Assembly: GCA_910575155.1 (NCBI GenBank)
Contig: CAJTDX010000003.1
Coordinates: 124,001-188,000 of the forward strand
Source: Lachnospiraceae bacterium
Lineage (GTDB): Bacteria; Bacillota; Clostridia; Lachnospirales; Lachnospiraceae
DNA length: 64,000 nt
Direction of reading: 5' to 3'
The translations under genes were made by a program, and so were the position numbers. This document shows, piece after piece, positions 24,101 through 32,320 of the stretch; the first letter of the stretch is position 1; each line of letters starts with the position of its first letter. The notes under the pieces are model-generated. The model did not search any database. It was not told the DNA's origin and saw only the letters and a program-made list of their open reading frames with translations.

Positions 24101-26933
24101 AGGCGGAGCAACATCCACTACATATACGGCTGACGTGACGAGCAGTCTGGCAAAAAAAGTTGGATTTTATATCAATGGCATTCTGGCGGGTACGGCAGAT
24201 GTATCTGGAGGAAAAGCGGTTTACACGGCAGAGGACCGCTATCTGGACAAAACAAAAGAGGCTGTAAATATCGTCCAGGTAAGGGCAATGAATGCGTCCG
24301 GCGCGTTATTGTCAGGGGGAACGGTTACCGATTATGCAGCCTTTACAAAGGACGTGCAGGCAGAGCCTCTTACGGGCGTGGTTACGATTAGCGGGCGGGC
24401 GCGGGTAGGCTCTGAGTTAAAAGCAGAGCTTAGCGCATCCAATCACACAGGTTCTCTTTCTTATCAGTGGAAAGCGGACGGTGCGGCGATTGCCGGGGCA
24501 AATGCGCAAACATATCTGCTGACAGACGCGGAGGAAGGAAAATGCATAACTGTGGAAATCACCTGTTCCATAGAAACCGGAAGCCTGGTGAGCGAGGCTA
24601 CCGGCGCAGTTGTTAAGGCGGAATGGAAAGACGGCCATATCATTATCAACCAGGTATACGGAGGTGGTGCAAATGACGGTACGCCCGTATCGCACAGTTT
24701 TATTGAGCTGCATAATCCCACAGATGAAGAGCTCAGTTTAGAAGGATGTTCATTAGGGTATCAGTCCGGAGGAAAAAATGGTGCGGCAGCGCAGGAAGTA
24801 AAACTTGCGCTTACCGGAGCAATCCCGGCACACGCGTCTTATCTGGTCCGCTGTGAAGCGCAGGACGAGGGGACGCCGGAGCTGATTACGCTCCGTCTGC
24901 AGGTGTCTGACCAGGAGTGGACTCAGAATATTGATAATAAACGTTACCGGATCATACTGTATCAGGAAGAGGAGATGGTAGACGGCGTATCTGTCAATGA
25001 GACCGCAATTGAGGGGCCGGCTCTGGCAGACGGAACGATCAGCAAACAAAAGGCGATCCGCCGCAAAGCGTTTGCTGATACAGACAATAATCAGGCAGAT
25101 TTTGAAGTGATCAGTTATCAGGGCGCAGACTCCGCTATGGTAGAAAAATATCGTCCCAGAAGTCTTGCGGACGGTTCCTGGGGAGCACAGGGAGATAATC
25201 CAAAACCGGAGCCGGAGGAGCTTTCCGGTATGATTTCTATTCGCGGCAACGCCATTTCAGGGGCGATTCTGTATGCAGATGGCACTACGAATAATACCGG
25301 AACGCTTTCTTACCAGTGGAAAGCGGACGGTACAGATCTTGCAGGGGAGAACGGACAGTTTTATGCGACGGAAAAGTCCTGTCTGGGAAAACAGATTTCT
25401 GTAACAGTTACCAGCAGCATAGAGACCGGGGAATTAGAGGCTGTTATGGAACAGCCTCTGACAGCGGTTGAATCGCAGAATGAGCATCTTATCATCCATC
25501 AGGTATATGGCGGGGGTGGAAAGAGCGGTACGCCAGTTTCTCATAGTTTTATGGAACTGTATAATCCAACGCCGAACGAAATTTCGTTAGAGGGATACCG
25601 TATCCTCTACCTTTCAGGCGAACAGAGCGCAGAATTTGCACTTTCTGGCAGCATTCCGTCTGCATCTTCTTATCTGATACAGTGTGCCAGGGAGGAAAGC
25701 GGAGAAAACGCAGTTGTCATTTCCAGCCCGGATTGCAGTTGGGATTTGGCGGTTTCCAATAAGCGTTACTGCGTGCGTCTGATGCAGGGGGAGACGCAGA
25801 TAGACGGTGTTTCTGTAAACGAAGATCCCGTAGAAGGCGCTGCGCTTTTAAATCCGGCAGGCGATGAAATTATTTCAAAAAACAAGGCCGTTCGCAGAAT
25901 TTGTTTTATTGATACGGATGATAATGCTTCTGATTTTGAAATCTTAAACTATAGTAAACTGCCGCAAAATCTGCTTGATTCAGTGGTTCCGCGAAGCACG
26001 GCCGATGGGGCATGGGGACCTGAGCCAAAACCGCAAAAGCCAGACCAGGAATTGATACAGAATCTGAAAGATGCAATTGCAGAAGCCGGACTTACGGAGC
26101 AGGAGAAGTATACGGCAGATTCCTATGAACGTGTGATGCGCGAACTGGCAGCGGCGCAAAAGGTTCTGGAACATCCGGACGCCGCGCTTCCGGATGTGCA
26201 GAAGGCATTGGAACATCTGCAAAAAGCAATTTCAGAATTACAGAAAAAACCAGAACAGAATCCCGATGATGATCCAAATCAGAAACCGGACGATCAACCG
26301 GATGATCAGCCAGACGACGATCCAAATCAGAAACCGGACGATCAGCCCGATGATGATCCAAATCAGAAACCGGACGATCAGCCGAATCAGAATCCAGACG
26401 GCGGAACGAATCAAAATCCGGGTGATCAGCCGCAGGATCCAGACGGCGGAACGAATCAAAATGATGGCGCAAATAGCAGTTCCGGGAAAAAACCTCTGGC
26501 AGTTGGAAGCAAATTCCGTTCCGGAAAAGGCTGGTACAGGGTTACGAAATCAGCAGCCAAAGGCGGCACGGTGACTTATCTTAAACCGGCGTCCCGGAAT
26601 TACCGGACAGCGGTAATTCCGGCAGCGGTCAAGCGCCGGGGCATAACGTATCAGGTGAAAGCTGTTTCGGCAAAAGCCTTAAAAGGCAATAAACGGCTGT
26701 CAACAGTTACGGTTGGGAAAAATGTAGAAACGATTGGCGCGTCTGCATTTGAAGGATGCAAAAAGTTAAAGAAAATTATAATTAAGACCAGGACGCTCAA
26801 AAAAGTCGGCAGGAATGCGCTGAAAGGAATTAATAGAACATGTAAAATAAAAGTTCCGAAGAAGATGCAGAAAAAATATGCCGCGAAGTTTAAGAAAAAA
26901 GGACAGAAACCAGGCGTTAAAATTGTGAAATAA
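21144..26933 (+). CDS. Giant secreted CotH-kinase / lamin-tail surface protein
   Basis: A 1929-residue exported protein (GGAGGAGGT directly before the ATG at 21144; signal peptide about 1-32). In order: a GLUG-like beta region (about 45-342), a Big_2-like domain (352-432), an Ig-like domain (433-512), a CotH kinase domain (about 513-965) with RGRGNSTW, LLANYMDESLIRN, GGFLFELDEYY and the DMD metal site in GPVWDMDW, a beta domain, then two copies of an Ig-like (SYQWKADG) plus lamin-tail module (HIIINQVYGGG near 1165, HLIIHQVYGGG near 1448), a helical FIVAR-like segment (1632-1702), an acidic Pro/Asp/Gln repeat (1703-1774) and a lysine-rich BspA-type leucine-rich repeat tail (1805-1929). No LPXTG. 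CotH proteins of Bacillus phosphorylate coat proteins. I infer an extracellular kinase or adhesin; its target is unknown. Confidence 0.88.
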   Translation: MEQKRRERFWKKAVSLALSLAISFGGVGTPGGTMEVKGETGVIPIASASDLAKIGKDAGYPMDGDYVLTADLDLSGAGSWTPIGGACGPEYALVSGERVFSGTFDGAGYVIDGLTIQYNGSSSGQSKNVSGLFAMIGSDTASDYAEVKNINFTNVSIVHTLGGGDTVGVLSGDVNGYARIDNIAVMSGDIQVKGSSNGDLIGVGGVVGQTRTNSAAVHMTNLYNAASVTVDSAVSTVWERCGGILGRIHQQGTIGALSSSVNVGAVTFKGAAGYAINGYSDSVGAEANKANISNCYYIAGKGKDFGASTAVSEAELASEATVKALGADYWTIYKGTLMPVIGEGKVVTPIPLPQFAEGDSAFSVTKNFTLPLTFLSEEGEEEIHWTSSDSDIISIDSESGTATVAETLADTNVTLTAVTSISGRTKSIEVTVRSNLRLSVDQEYAKPGVAMTAFVEHAPAGASFSYSWDVSGKAVSDRASYTPAISDLNKWITVKASLNGALVDEKSIYCSKLPVVYIDTADGYGITSKTQYKDATMRVQGNDTFNSGTTALYDGGISIRGRGNSTWNTGFNKLPYKIKLDKKTDLLGFGTSKHWALLANYMDESLIRNTTSYDLAGEMGIAPHLKSTHVELILNGVYAGNYQLVGNVRVDKSRVNIYDWEDLAGDVAKAIGKQENITGEALDTFEDYLNEHLQWITSGSVTYQGRTYQISDYFTDIPKNADGSVNVSGGFLFELDEYYDEVSKFRTSYNQPMMFKSPEFANTNTTLFNSAKNYIQAVENSVHAGDFYTEYAGEKKHYTDLADLDSLVNYLVLNEFYWNTETMKKSTYMYKDLDSKLMIGPVWDMDWTSNSLVSAGETGNYSVWMVLTAGQGAQSESWYRYLIGDPYFVQKMYECYHKNRQNFENIVKTGGIIDQDIVYLKESGEANYNAGYLQRRSPFVTEAERLRTYLKNRLNWMDRQFASLDVLLNSLGRYSASGQISVTVDKGGATSTTYTADVTSSLAKKVGFYINGILAGTADVSGGKAVYTAEDRYLDKTKEAVNIVQVRAMNASGALLSGGTVTDYAAFTKDVQAEPLTGVVTISGRARVGSELKAELSASNHTGSLSYQWKADGAAIAGANAQTYLLTDAEEGKCITVEITCSIETGSLVSEATGAVVKAEWKDGHIIINQVYGGGANDGTPVSHSFIELHNPTDEELSLEGCSLGYQSGGKNGAAAQEVKLALTGAIPAHASYLVRCEAQDEGTPELITLRLQVSDQEWTQNIDNKRYRIILYQEEEMVDGVSVNETAIEGPALADGTISKQKAIRRKAFADTDNNQADFEVISYQGADSAMVEKYRPRSLADGSWGAQGDNPKPEPEELSGMISIRGNAISGAILYADGTTNNTGTLSYQWKADGTDLAGENGQFYATEKSCLGKQISVTVTSSIETGELEAVMEQPLTAVESQNEHLIIHQVYGGGGKSGTPVSHSFMELYNPTPNEISLEGYRILYLSGEQSAEFALSGSIPSASSYLIQCAREESGENAVVISSPDCSWDLAVSNKRYCVRLMQGETQIDGVSVNEDPVEGAALLNPAGDEIISKNKAVRRICFIDTDDNASDFEILNYSKLPQNLLDSVVPRSTADGAWGPEPKPQKPDQELIQNLKDAIAEAGLTEQEKYTADSYERVMRELAAAQKVLEHPDAALPDVQKALEHLQKAISELQKKPEQNPDDDPNQKPDDQPDDQPDDDPNQKPDDQPDDDPNQKPDDQPNQNPDGGTNQNPGDQPQDPDGGTNQNDGANSSSGKKPLAVGSKFRSGKGWYRVTKSAAKGGTVTYLKPASRNYRTAVIPAAVKRRGITYQVKAVSAKALKGNKRLSTVTVGKNVETIGASAFEGCKKLKKIIIKTRTLKKVGRNALKGINRTCKIKVPKKMQKKYAAKFKKKGQKPGVKIVK
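26271..26380 (+). repeat. In-frame DNA repeats coding the Asp/Pro/Gln-rich linker
   Basis: A 26-bp unit beginning GATCCAAATCAGAAACCG occurs at 26271, 26319 and 26355, with spacings of 48 and 36 bp, both multiples of 3. They encode PNQKPDDQ-type repeats inside the CotH protein. Such units can gain or lose copies without breaking the frame. Confidence 0.8.
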
Positions 26934-26949
26934 AAATGGCGGCAGAAGT

Positions 26950-26989
26950 CAGCCGGGAAGACAACGCAGATCTTTGTTCTCCCTGGCTG
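26950..26989 (+). terminator. Imperfect hairpin after the CotH gene
   Basis: CAGCCGGG (26950-26957) pairs with CCTGGCTG (26982-26989) and the stem continues through GACAA with TTGTT, with a bulge and a mismatch. It has no T tract. It may end the CotH transcript. The remaining gap to rnfC (26990-27184) holds only the rnf promoter. Confidence 0.35.
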
Positions 26990-27090
26990 TACTGTCGGCT
27001 GAGGCAGAAAAAGAACGAATGCGTTTATCGCTGTTTTAAAAGAATTATGTCGAAAAAATGCAAAAAGTATGTACTAGTGGAAATAAAATG

Positions 27091-27099
27091 TGATATAAT
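27091..27099 (+). promoter_or_regulatory. Extended -10 promoter of the rnf operon
   Basis: TGATATAAT: an extended TG at 27091-27092 plus TATAAT at 27094-27099, 86 bp before rnfC. No good -35 hexamer stands 17 bp upstream, which fits an extended -10 promoter. The leader of about 80 nt has no clear fold. Confidence 0.5.
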
Positions 27100-27184
27100 T
27101 AGAAAAATGATTTGTCCTGTTTCTACTATGCTGAGACAAGGGATAAATTGTAATACTAATCTATAAGAAAGTGGGGCACGAAAA

Positions 27185-28504
27185 ATGGGTTTCATGACAT
27201 TTAAGGGCGGCGTTCACCCGCACGATGGAAAAGAATTTTCCAAAGACAAGCCGATACGTGAACTATTACCCAAAGGTGAACTGGTATTTCCTGTTTCACA
27301 GCATATCGGAGCACCGGCAAACCCGGTAGTGGCAGTGGGTGATTCTGTGCTGCGTGGACAGAAGATTGCAGAGGCGGGCGGTTTTGTATCCGCTCCGATT
27401 TATTCTTCCGTATCAGGTACGGTAAAGGCAATTCAGCCGCGCAGAGGCGCAGTGGGAGATCTGGTGAATTCGATCATCATTGAGAATGACGGAGAGATGA
27501 AGGAAGCAGAATTTTCTCCGGTCCAGGACATAACGGCGCTTTCCAAAGAGGAAATTATCGCTAAGGTAAAAGAAGCGGGCGTTGTGGGAATGGGAGGAGC
27601 AGGATTTCCGACTCATGTAAAATTGTCGCCAAAGGAACCAGGGAAAATTGAATATATTATTGCAAACTGTGCGGAGTGCGAGCCGTATCTGACTGCAGAT
27701 TACCGCCGTATGCTGGAAAATCCCCAGGAACTGATTGAAGGTATGCGTATTGTGCTGCAGTTGTTTGATCATGCCAAAGGATTGTTTGGTATTGAGGATA
27801 ATAAACCGGACTGTATTGCAAAAATGCAGGAACTGACGAAGAATGAACCGCGGATGGAAGTCTGCCCGTTAAAGACAAAATATCCTCAGGGCGGCGAGCG
27901 TCAGTTGATTTATGCGACTACCAAAAGAGAGATCAATTCCACAATGCTTCCGGCAGACGCAGGATGTATCGTAGATAATGTGGAGACTCTGATTTCCATA
28001 TACAAGGCGGTTAAACTGGGAATGCCGGTGATGAATCGTATTTTCACTGTCACCGGAGACGCCGTGGCTGAGCCGGGGAATTTTGATATTTGCTTGGGTA
28101 TGAGCTATGCAGAGGTATTAGAGGCGGCAGGAGGATTCAGGACGCAGCCTGAGAAAATCATTTCCGGTGGTCCTATGATGGGATTTTCCATGTTTGGACT
28201 GGATATTCCAACGACAAAGACCTCTTCCTCACTGTTATGTCTTGTAAAAGACGATGTGGCTGCAAGTGAGACGACCGCTTGTATTAACTGCGGCCGCTGC
28301 GTATCTGCCTGTCCGGAACAGATTATTCCCACGCGTCTTGCGAAGATGGCAGGTTATGGAGATATGGCAGGCTTTGAAAAATGGAACGGTATGGAATGTA
28401 TTGAATGCGGAAGCTGCAGCTATATCTGTCCTGCAAAAATACCGCTGGCACAATCCATTCGAACCATGAAGAAGCAGATTCTTGCAGAGAGAAGAAAAAA
28501 ATAG
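27185..28504 (+). CDS. rnfC: Rnf complex subunit C
   Basis: A 439-residue peripheral subunit of the ferredoxin:NAD+ oxidoreductase (Rnf). It has the N-terminal HPxxGK-type segment, a GMGGAGFPTHVK flavin/NADH-binding motif near residue 138, an SLBB-like region, and two 4Fe-4S motifs at the C-end (CINCGRCVSACP, CIECGSCSYICP). It lacks the long Ala/Lys tail of proteobacterial RnfC. It is the NADH-reactive end of the complex. First gene of the six-gene operon. Confidence 0.97.
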   Translation: MGFMTFKGGVHPHDGKEFSKDKPIRELLPKGELVFPVSQHIGAPANPVVAVGDSVLRGQKIAEAGGFVSAPIYSSVSGTVKAIQPRRGAVGDLVNSIIIENDGEMKEAEFSPVQDITALSKEEIIAKVKEAGVVGMGGAGFPTHVKLSPKEPGKIEYIIANCAECEPYLTADYRRMLENPQELIEGMRIVLQLFDHAKGLFGIEDNKPDCIAKMQELTKNEPRMEVCPLKTKYPQGGERQLIYATTKREINSTMLPADAGCIVDNVETLISIYKAVKLGMPVMNRIFTVTGDAVAEPGNFDICLGMSYAEVLEAAGGFRTQPEKIISGGPMMGFSMFGLDIPTTKTSSSLLCLVKDDVAASETTACINCGRCVSACPEQIIPTRLAKMAGYGDMAGFEKWNGMECIECGSCSYICPAKIPLAQSIRTMKKQILAERRKK

Positions 28505-28571
28505 TTTTGAGATCTGAGGCTCTGATAACAGCAGAGTTTTAAGTGAATAAAAGAGAAAGAGGTGTCTTATT

Positions 28572-29513
28572 GTGAGTGATTTATATAATGTATCATCATC
28601 ATCACATATCCGTGCCAAAGATACATCCTCCAGAATTATGCTTTATGTAATCATTGCATTATTGCCGGCGACTGTGTTCGGGGTGATTAATTTTGGTATA
28701 CAGGCTTTGGTGCTGATTTTGATCTGTATTGCAACCTGTGTGGCTTCGGAATGGATTTTTGAGAAGCTGATACATAAAAAGAGTACTATAAATGATTTCA
28801 GTGCAGTGGTAACGGGTCTTCTGCTTGCACTGAACCTGCCCCATACGCTGCCCGTCTGGCAGGCTGTGTTAGGCAGTGTGTTTGCGATTGTCATTGTGAA
28901 GATGATGTTTGGCGGACTGGGTCAGAACTTTATGAATCCTGCGCTGGGAGCCAGATGTTTTCTGCTGGTATCATTTGCGGGAACAATGACAAGCTTTACT
29001 TACGACGGTGTGACAGGTGCTACCCCGCTGGCTCTTTTGAAGAGCGGTGAGAGCGTGGATACTATGAAAATGCTTCTGGGAACGACCGCGGGAACCATCG
29101 GTGAAACCAGTGTGATCGCGATTCTGGCGGGAGCGGTTGTATTAATCATGCTGGGTGTGATTGACCTTAGTATTCCGGCAAGCTACATTGTATCTTTTGC
29201 TGTATTTATTCTGCTTTTTGGCGGACATGGGTTTGACGTCAACTATCTGACCGCACACCTTTGCGGCGGCGGACTGATGCTGGGCGCTTTTTTCATGGCA
29301 ACCGATTATGTGACGTCTCCGATCACGCCTATGGGTAAGATTGTGTTTGGTATTCTTCTGGGCGTTCTTACCGGATTGTTCCGTATTTTTGGCGCCAACG
29401 CAGAAGGCGTATCCTTTGCAATTATTCTGAGTAACCTTTTGGTGCCGATTATTGAGAAGTTTACCATTCCACGGGCATTTGGACAGAAAAAGGAGGTAAA
29501 GCAGCATGAATAA
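28572..29513 (+). CDS. rnfD: Rnf complex subunit D
   Basis: A 313-residue membrane subunit with about nine helices and a covalent FMN site at the Thr of TGATPLALL near residue 150. It forms part of the ion path with RnfA, E and G. It starts with GTG at 28572, 9 nt after GAGGTG. It overlaps rnfG by 8 nt, suggesting coupled translation. Confidence 0.96.
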   Translation: MSDLYNVSSSSHIRAKDTSSRIMLYVIIALLPATVFGVINFGIQALVLILICIATCVASEWIFEKLIHKKSTINDFSAVVTGLLLALNLPHTLPVWQAVLGSVFAIVIVKMMFGGLGQNFMNPALGARCFLLVSFAGTMTSFTYDGVTGATPLALLKSGESVDTMKMLLGTTAGTIGETSVIAILAGAVVLIMLGVIDLSIPASYIVSFAVFILLFGGHGFDVNYLTAHLCGGGLMLGAFFMATDYVTSPITPMGKIVFGILLGVLTGLFRIFGANAEGVSFAIILSNLLVPIIEKFTIPRAFGQKKEVKQHE

Positions 29514-30114
29514 GAAAATTGTACATGACGCCCTGATTTTGACCGCCTTTACCCTGGTATTGGGATTTCTCCTGGGCGCTGTCTATGAGATTACAAAAGA
29601 GCCTATTGCGGCGGCGGAAAAAGCAGCCCTGGATGAGGCGTATAAAGTTGTATTTGCAGATGCGGCGACTTTTGAGGAAGATACAGAATTTGATGCGGCT
29701 AAGGCGGCGGAAGTTTTGGCGGCCAATTATTCCAAAGATGAAATAACAGCGGTAAACAGGGCATTGGATGATTCCGGCAATGTTTTAGGATATGTGATAA
29801 ATGTTACTTCCCATGAGGGAAGCCAGGCGGATATTTCGTTCTCTGTTGGAATAACGGGCGATGGAACCTTGAATGGATATTCCATTACCGCAATCAGTGA
29901 AACCCCGGGTCTGGGCGTACTCGTTCAGGAAGAGCCTTTTTATTCTCAGTTTGAAGGCAAAGCAGAAGAGACGTATACAGTGGTAAAGACAGAACCGGCG
30001 GCAGAGAATGAAATTCAGGCGGTTACTGGAGCGACCATTTCTTCCAGAGCAGTCACCAATGGCGTCAATGCATGTCTGGAGTATTTCAGAAGTGCTTTGC
30101 AGGGAGGTAACTAA
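29506..30114 (+). CDS. rnfG: Rnf complex subunit G
   Basis: A 202-residue subunit with one N-terminal transmembrane helix (residues about 8-28) and an external FMN-binding domain. FMN is expected on the first Thr-containing motif near the C-end, AVTGATISSRAVTNGV (Thr covalently linked through phosphate). The ATG at 29506 lies inside the end of rnfD behind GGAGG. It passes electrons between RnfD and the other membrane subunits. Confidence 0.96.
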   Translation: MNKKIVHDALILTAFTLVLGFLLGAVYEITKEPIAAAEKAALDEAYKVVFADAATFEEDTEFDAAKAAEVLAANYSKDEITAVNRALDDSGNVLGYVINVTSHEGSQADISFSVGITGDGTLNGYSITAISETPGLGVLVQEEPFYSQFEGKAEETYTVVKTEPAAENEIQAVTGATISSRAVTNGVNACLEYFRSALQGGN

Positions 30115-30116
30115 GT

Positions 30117-30794
30117 ATGAATAAATATGTTGAACGTTTATATAACGGAATTATCAAAGAAAATCCTACGTTTGTGTTGATGTTGGGAATGTGTCCGACA
30201 CTGGCGGTTACTTCTTCCGCAGTCAATGGCGTCGGTATGGGACTTTCCACGACGGTGGTGCTTGTGATGTCCAATCTGCTGATTTCCATGTTTCGCAAGG
30301 TGATTCCCAACGGTGTGCGTATGCCGGCCTACATTGTGGTAGTAGCGTCTCTGGTTACGATTGTGCAGTTTGTTATGCAGGCATATACGCCGGCTTTGTC
30401 GGCGTCATTGGGTGTATATATCCCCCTGATCGTTGTAAACTGTATTATTTTAGGAAGAGCAGAGAGCTATGCTTCTAAGAATCCCATTACTCCCTCCATT
30501 TTTGACGGGCTTGGCATGGGACTTGGATTTACGGTAGGTTTGACCTGCATCGGTCTGATCCGCCAGATTTTGGGCGCGTCTCTTGGAATTACCGTATTTA
30601 TCATGGCTCCGGGCGCATTCCTGGTTCTGGCATTCTTGGTTGCGGGAATGAATGTGATCCGGGATAAGATGGAAAAGAAAGGCAAACCGCTGGCAGCGCC
30701 TTCCGGATGTCTTACCGGAGACTGCGCAAGCTGTTCCCAGTCTGCAATGTGTACTGGTAAATTACCGGAATCTGCAAAAAAGGCAGAAGAATAG
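30117..30794 (+). CDS. rnfE: Rnf complex subunit E with Cys-rich tail
   Basis: A 225-residue membrane subunit with six helices, homologous to RnfA and NqrD. Half-sites with Cys in PTFVLMLGMCPTLAVTSS and VVNCIILGRAES are the conserved membrane iron-sulfur ligands of this family. After the last helix there is a tail of about 35 residues holding C-x4-C-x2-C-x5-C (GCLTGDCASCSQSAMC), not part of the classical RnfE core. It follows rnfG by 2 nt. The tail could bind a metal or be structural; see findings. Confidence 0.95.
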   Translation: MNKYVERLYNGIIKENPTFVLMLGMCPTLAVTSSAVNGVGMGLSTTVVLVMSNLLISMFRKVIPNGVRMPAYIVVVASLVTIVQFVMQAYTPALSASLGVYIPLIVVNCIILGRAESYASKNPITPSIFDGLGMGLGFTVGLTCIGLIRQILGASLGITVFIMAPGAFLVLAFLVAGMNVIRDKMEKKGKPLAAPSGCLTGDCASCSQSAMCTGKLPESAKKAEE

Positions 30795-30806
30795 GAGGCA
30801 GAATAG

Positions 30807-31382
30807 ATGAAAGAATTATTGATCATTGCAATCGGCTCTGCCATTGTAAATAATGTAGTATTAAGCCAGTTCCTTGGGATCTGTCCGTTTCTGGGCGTAT
30901 CTAAAAAAACGGAGACTGCGGCAGGAATGGGCGGCGCGGTTATCTTTGTTATAACTCTTGCATCCTTTGTAACCGGGCTGATATATAAATATATTCTGGA
31001 GCCATGTCATGTGGAATATTTACAGACGATTGTATTTATTCTGGTTATTGCATCATTGGTTCAGTTTGTGGAAATGTTCTTAAAGAAGAATATGCCTCCA
31101 TTGTATGAATCGCTGGGAGTTTTCCTTCCTCTGATTACTACCAACTGTGCGGTATTAGGTGTTGCTCTGAATAATGTCAGCAAGGGATACGGCCTTTTGG
31201 AGGGCGTGGTAAATGGTCTTGCCACTTCGGTTGGATTCTTTATTGCTATTGTAATTATGGCGGGTATTCGTGAAAAAATTGAATATAACGACGTTCCTAA
31301 GCGTTTTCAGGGAACTGCAATTGTATTGATCACGGCCAGCTTAATGTCAATCGCCTTCATGGGATTCTCAGGTATGATATAG
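30807..31382 (+). CDS. rnfA: Rnf complex subunit A
   Basis: A 191-residue six-helix membrane subunit. The two conserved Cys segments are LSQFLGICPFLGVSKK and LITTNCAVLGVALNN, which with RnfE form the intramembrane 2Fe-2S site in solved Rnf/Nqr structures. Length is typical. It follows rnfE by 12 nt with AGGAGG before the ATG. Confidence 0.97.
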   Translation: MKELLIIAIGSAIVNNVVLSQFLGICPFLGVSKKTETAAGMGGAVIFVITLASFVTGLIYKYILEPCHVEYLQTIVFILVIASLVQFVEMFLKKNMPPLYESLGVFLPLITTNCAVLGVALNNVSKGYGLLEGVVNGLATSVGFFIAIVIMAGIREKIEYNDVPKRFQGTAIVLITASLMSIAFMGFSGMI

Positions 31383-31434
31383 TTTAACAGATCAGTCATT
31401 CTCTGAACTGTTAAAAATTAAGGAGGAAAGTAAC

Positions 31435-32232
31435 ATGAATATAACAGCAATTATCATTGCCGCCCTGGTAGTGGGCGGAACGGGTATCTTCCTTGGCTTT
31501 TTCCTGGGGATTTTCGGAGAAAAGTTTAAGGTGGAAGTGGATGAGAGAGAAGAAGCAATTACAGGCGTTCTTCCCGGAAATAACTGCGGCGGCTGCGGTT
31601 ATGCAGGATGTTCCGGTCTTGCAGCGGCAATCGTAAAAGGAGAAGCTCCGGTAAATCAATGTCCTGTGGGCGGCGCGCCCATTGCGGCTGAAATTGGCAA
31701 GATTATGGGAGTTTCTGCCGGAGAAGGCGTGAAAAAAGTTGCTTTTGTGAAATGTGCCGGAGACTGTGAGAAGGCAAAACAGGATTATGAATATACAGGC
31801 GTGGAAGACTGTGCGGCAATGGCATTTATCCCAAATGGAGGCGCTAAGTCCTGTAATTACGGATGTCTGGGATATGGAAGCTGTGTGAAAGCCTGCCCCT
31901 TTGACGCGGTACATATTGTCAATGGCATTGCCGTGGTAGACAAGGATGCATGTAAGGCATGTGGAAAATGTGTGGCGGCTTGTCCTAAGAATTTGATTGA
32001 ACTTATACCTTATGACGCAGTGCAGAAGGTGCAGTGCAACTCCAGGGATAAGGGAAAAGATGTGATGGCGGCTTGTTCCGTGGGATGTATCGGATGTCAT
32101 CTCTGTGAGAAAAACTGTCCGGAACATGCAGTTACCATTACCGATAATATCGCTCATATTGATTATGAGAAATGTACCGGATGCGGAACCTGTGCAGAGA
32201 AATGTCCGAAAAAGATTATCACTAGAGTTTAG
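31435..32232 (+). CDS. rnfB: Rnf complex subunit B
   Basis: A 265-residue polyferredoxin and the entry point for electrons from ferredoxin. One N-terminal helix anchors it; NCGGCGYAGC binds the first 4Fe-4S cluster together with a later Cys. Further ferredoxin-type motifs are CLGYGSCVKACP, CKACGKCVAACP, CIGCHLCEKNCP and CTGCGTCAEKCP. GGAGG precedes the ATG. It closes the operon and is followed by a strong terminator. Confidence 0.97.
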   Translation: MNITAIIIAALVVGGTGIFLGFFLGIFGEKFKVEVDEREEAITGVLPGNNCGGCGYAGCSGLAAAIVKGEAPVNQCPVGGAPIAAEIGKIMGVSAGEGVKKVAFVKCAGDCEKAKQDYEYTGVEDCAAMAFIPNGGAKSCNYGCLGYGSCVKACPFDAVHIVNGIAVVDKDACKACGKCVAACPKNLIELIPYDAVQKVQCNSRDKGKDVMAACSVGCIGCHLCEKNCPEHAVTITDNIAHIDYEKCTGCGTCAEKCPKKIITRV

Positions 32233-32251
32233 GCTTATTTTCAGTAATGAG

Positions 32252-32308
32252 AACCGTTTCTTCTTTGTGGTCTGATATTGTGCCGACACAGAGAAGAAGC
32301 GGTTTTTT
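32252..32308 (+). terminator. Intrinsic terminator of the rnf operon
   Basis: A 13-bp stem, AACCGTTTCTTCT (32252-32264) with AGAAGAAGCGGTT (32292-32304), one G-U pair, with a small inner TGTG/CACA stem and a T run after it. It ends 13 nt before the next start codon. Confidence 0.85.
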
Positions 32309-32320
32309 AGGAGAGAGAAC

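Noticed and set aside
26271-26380. Spaced repeats as a CRISPR array
   Set aside because: The repeats are coding, in frame, and have no unique spacers of constant length; no cas genes are present.
26936-27166. 76-codon plus-strand ORF between the CotH gene and rnfC
   Set aside because: It runs through a hairpin and the rnf promoter, lacks a ribosome site and resembles no protein I know.
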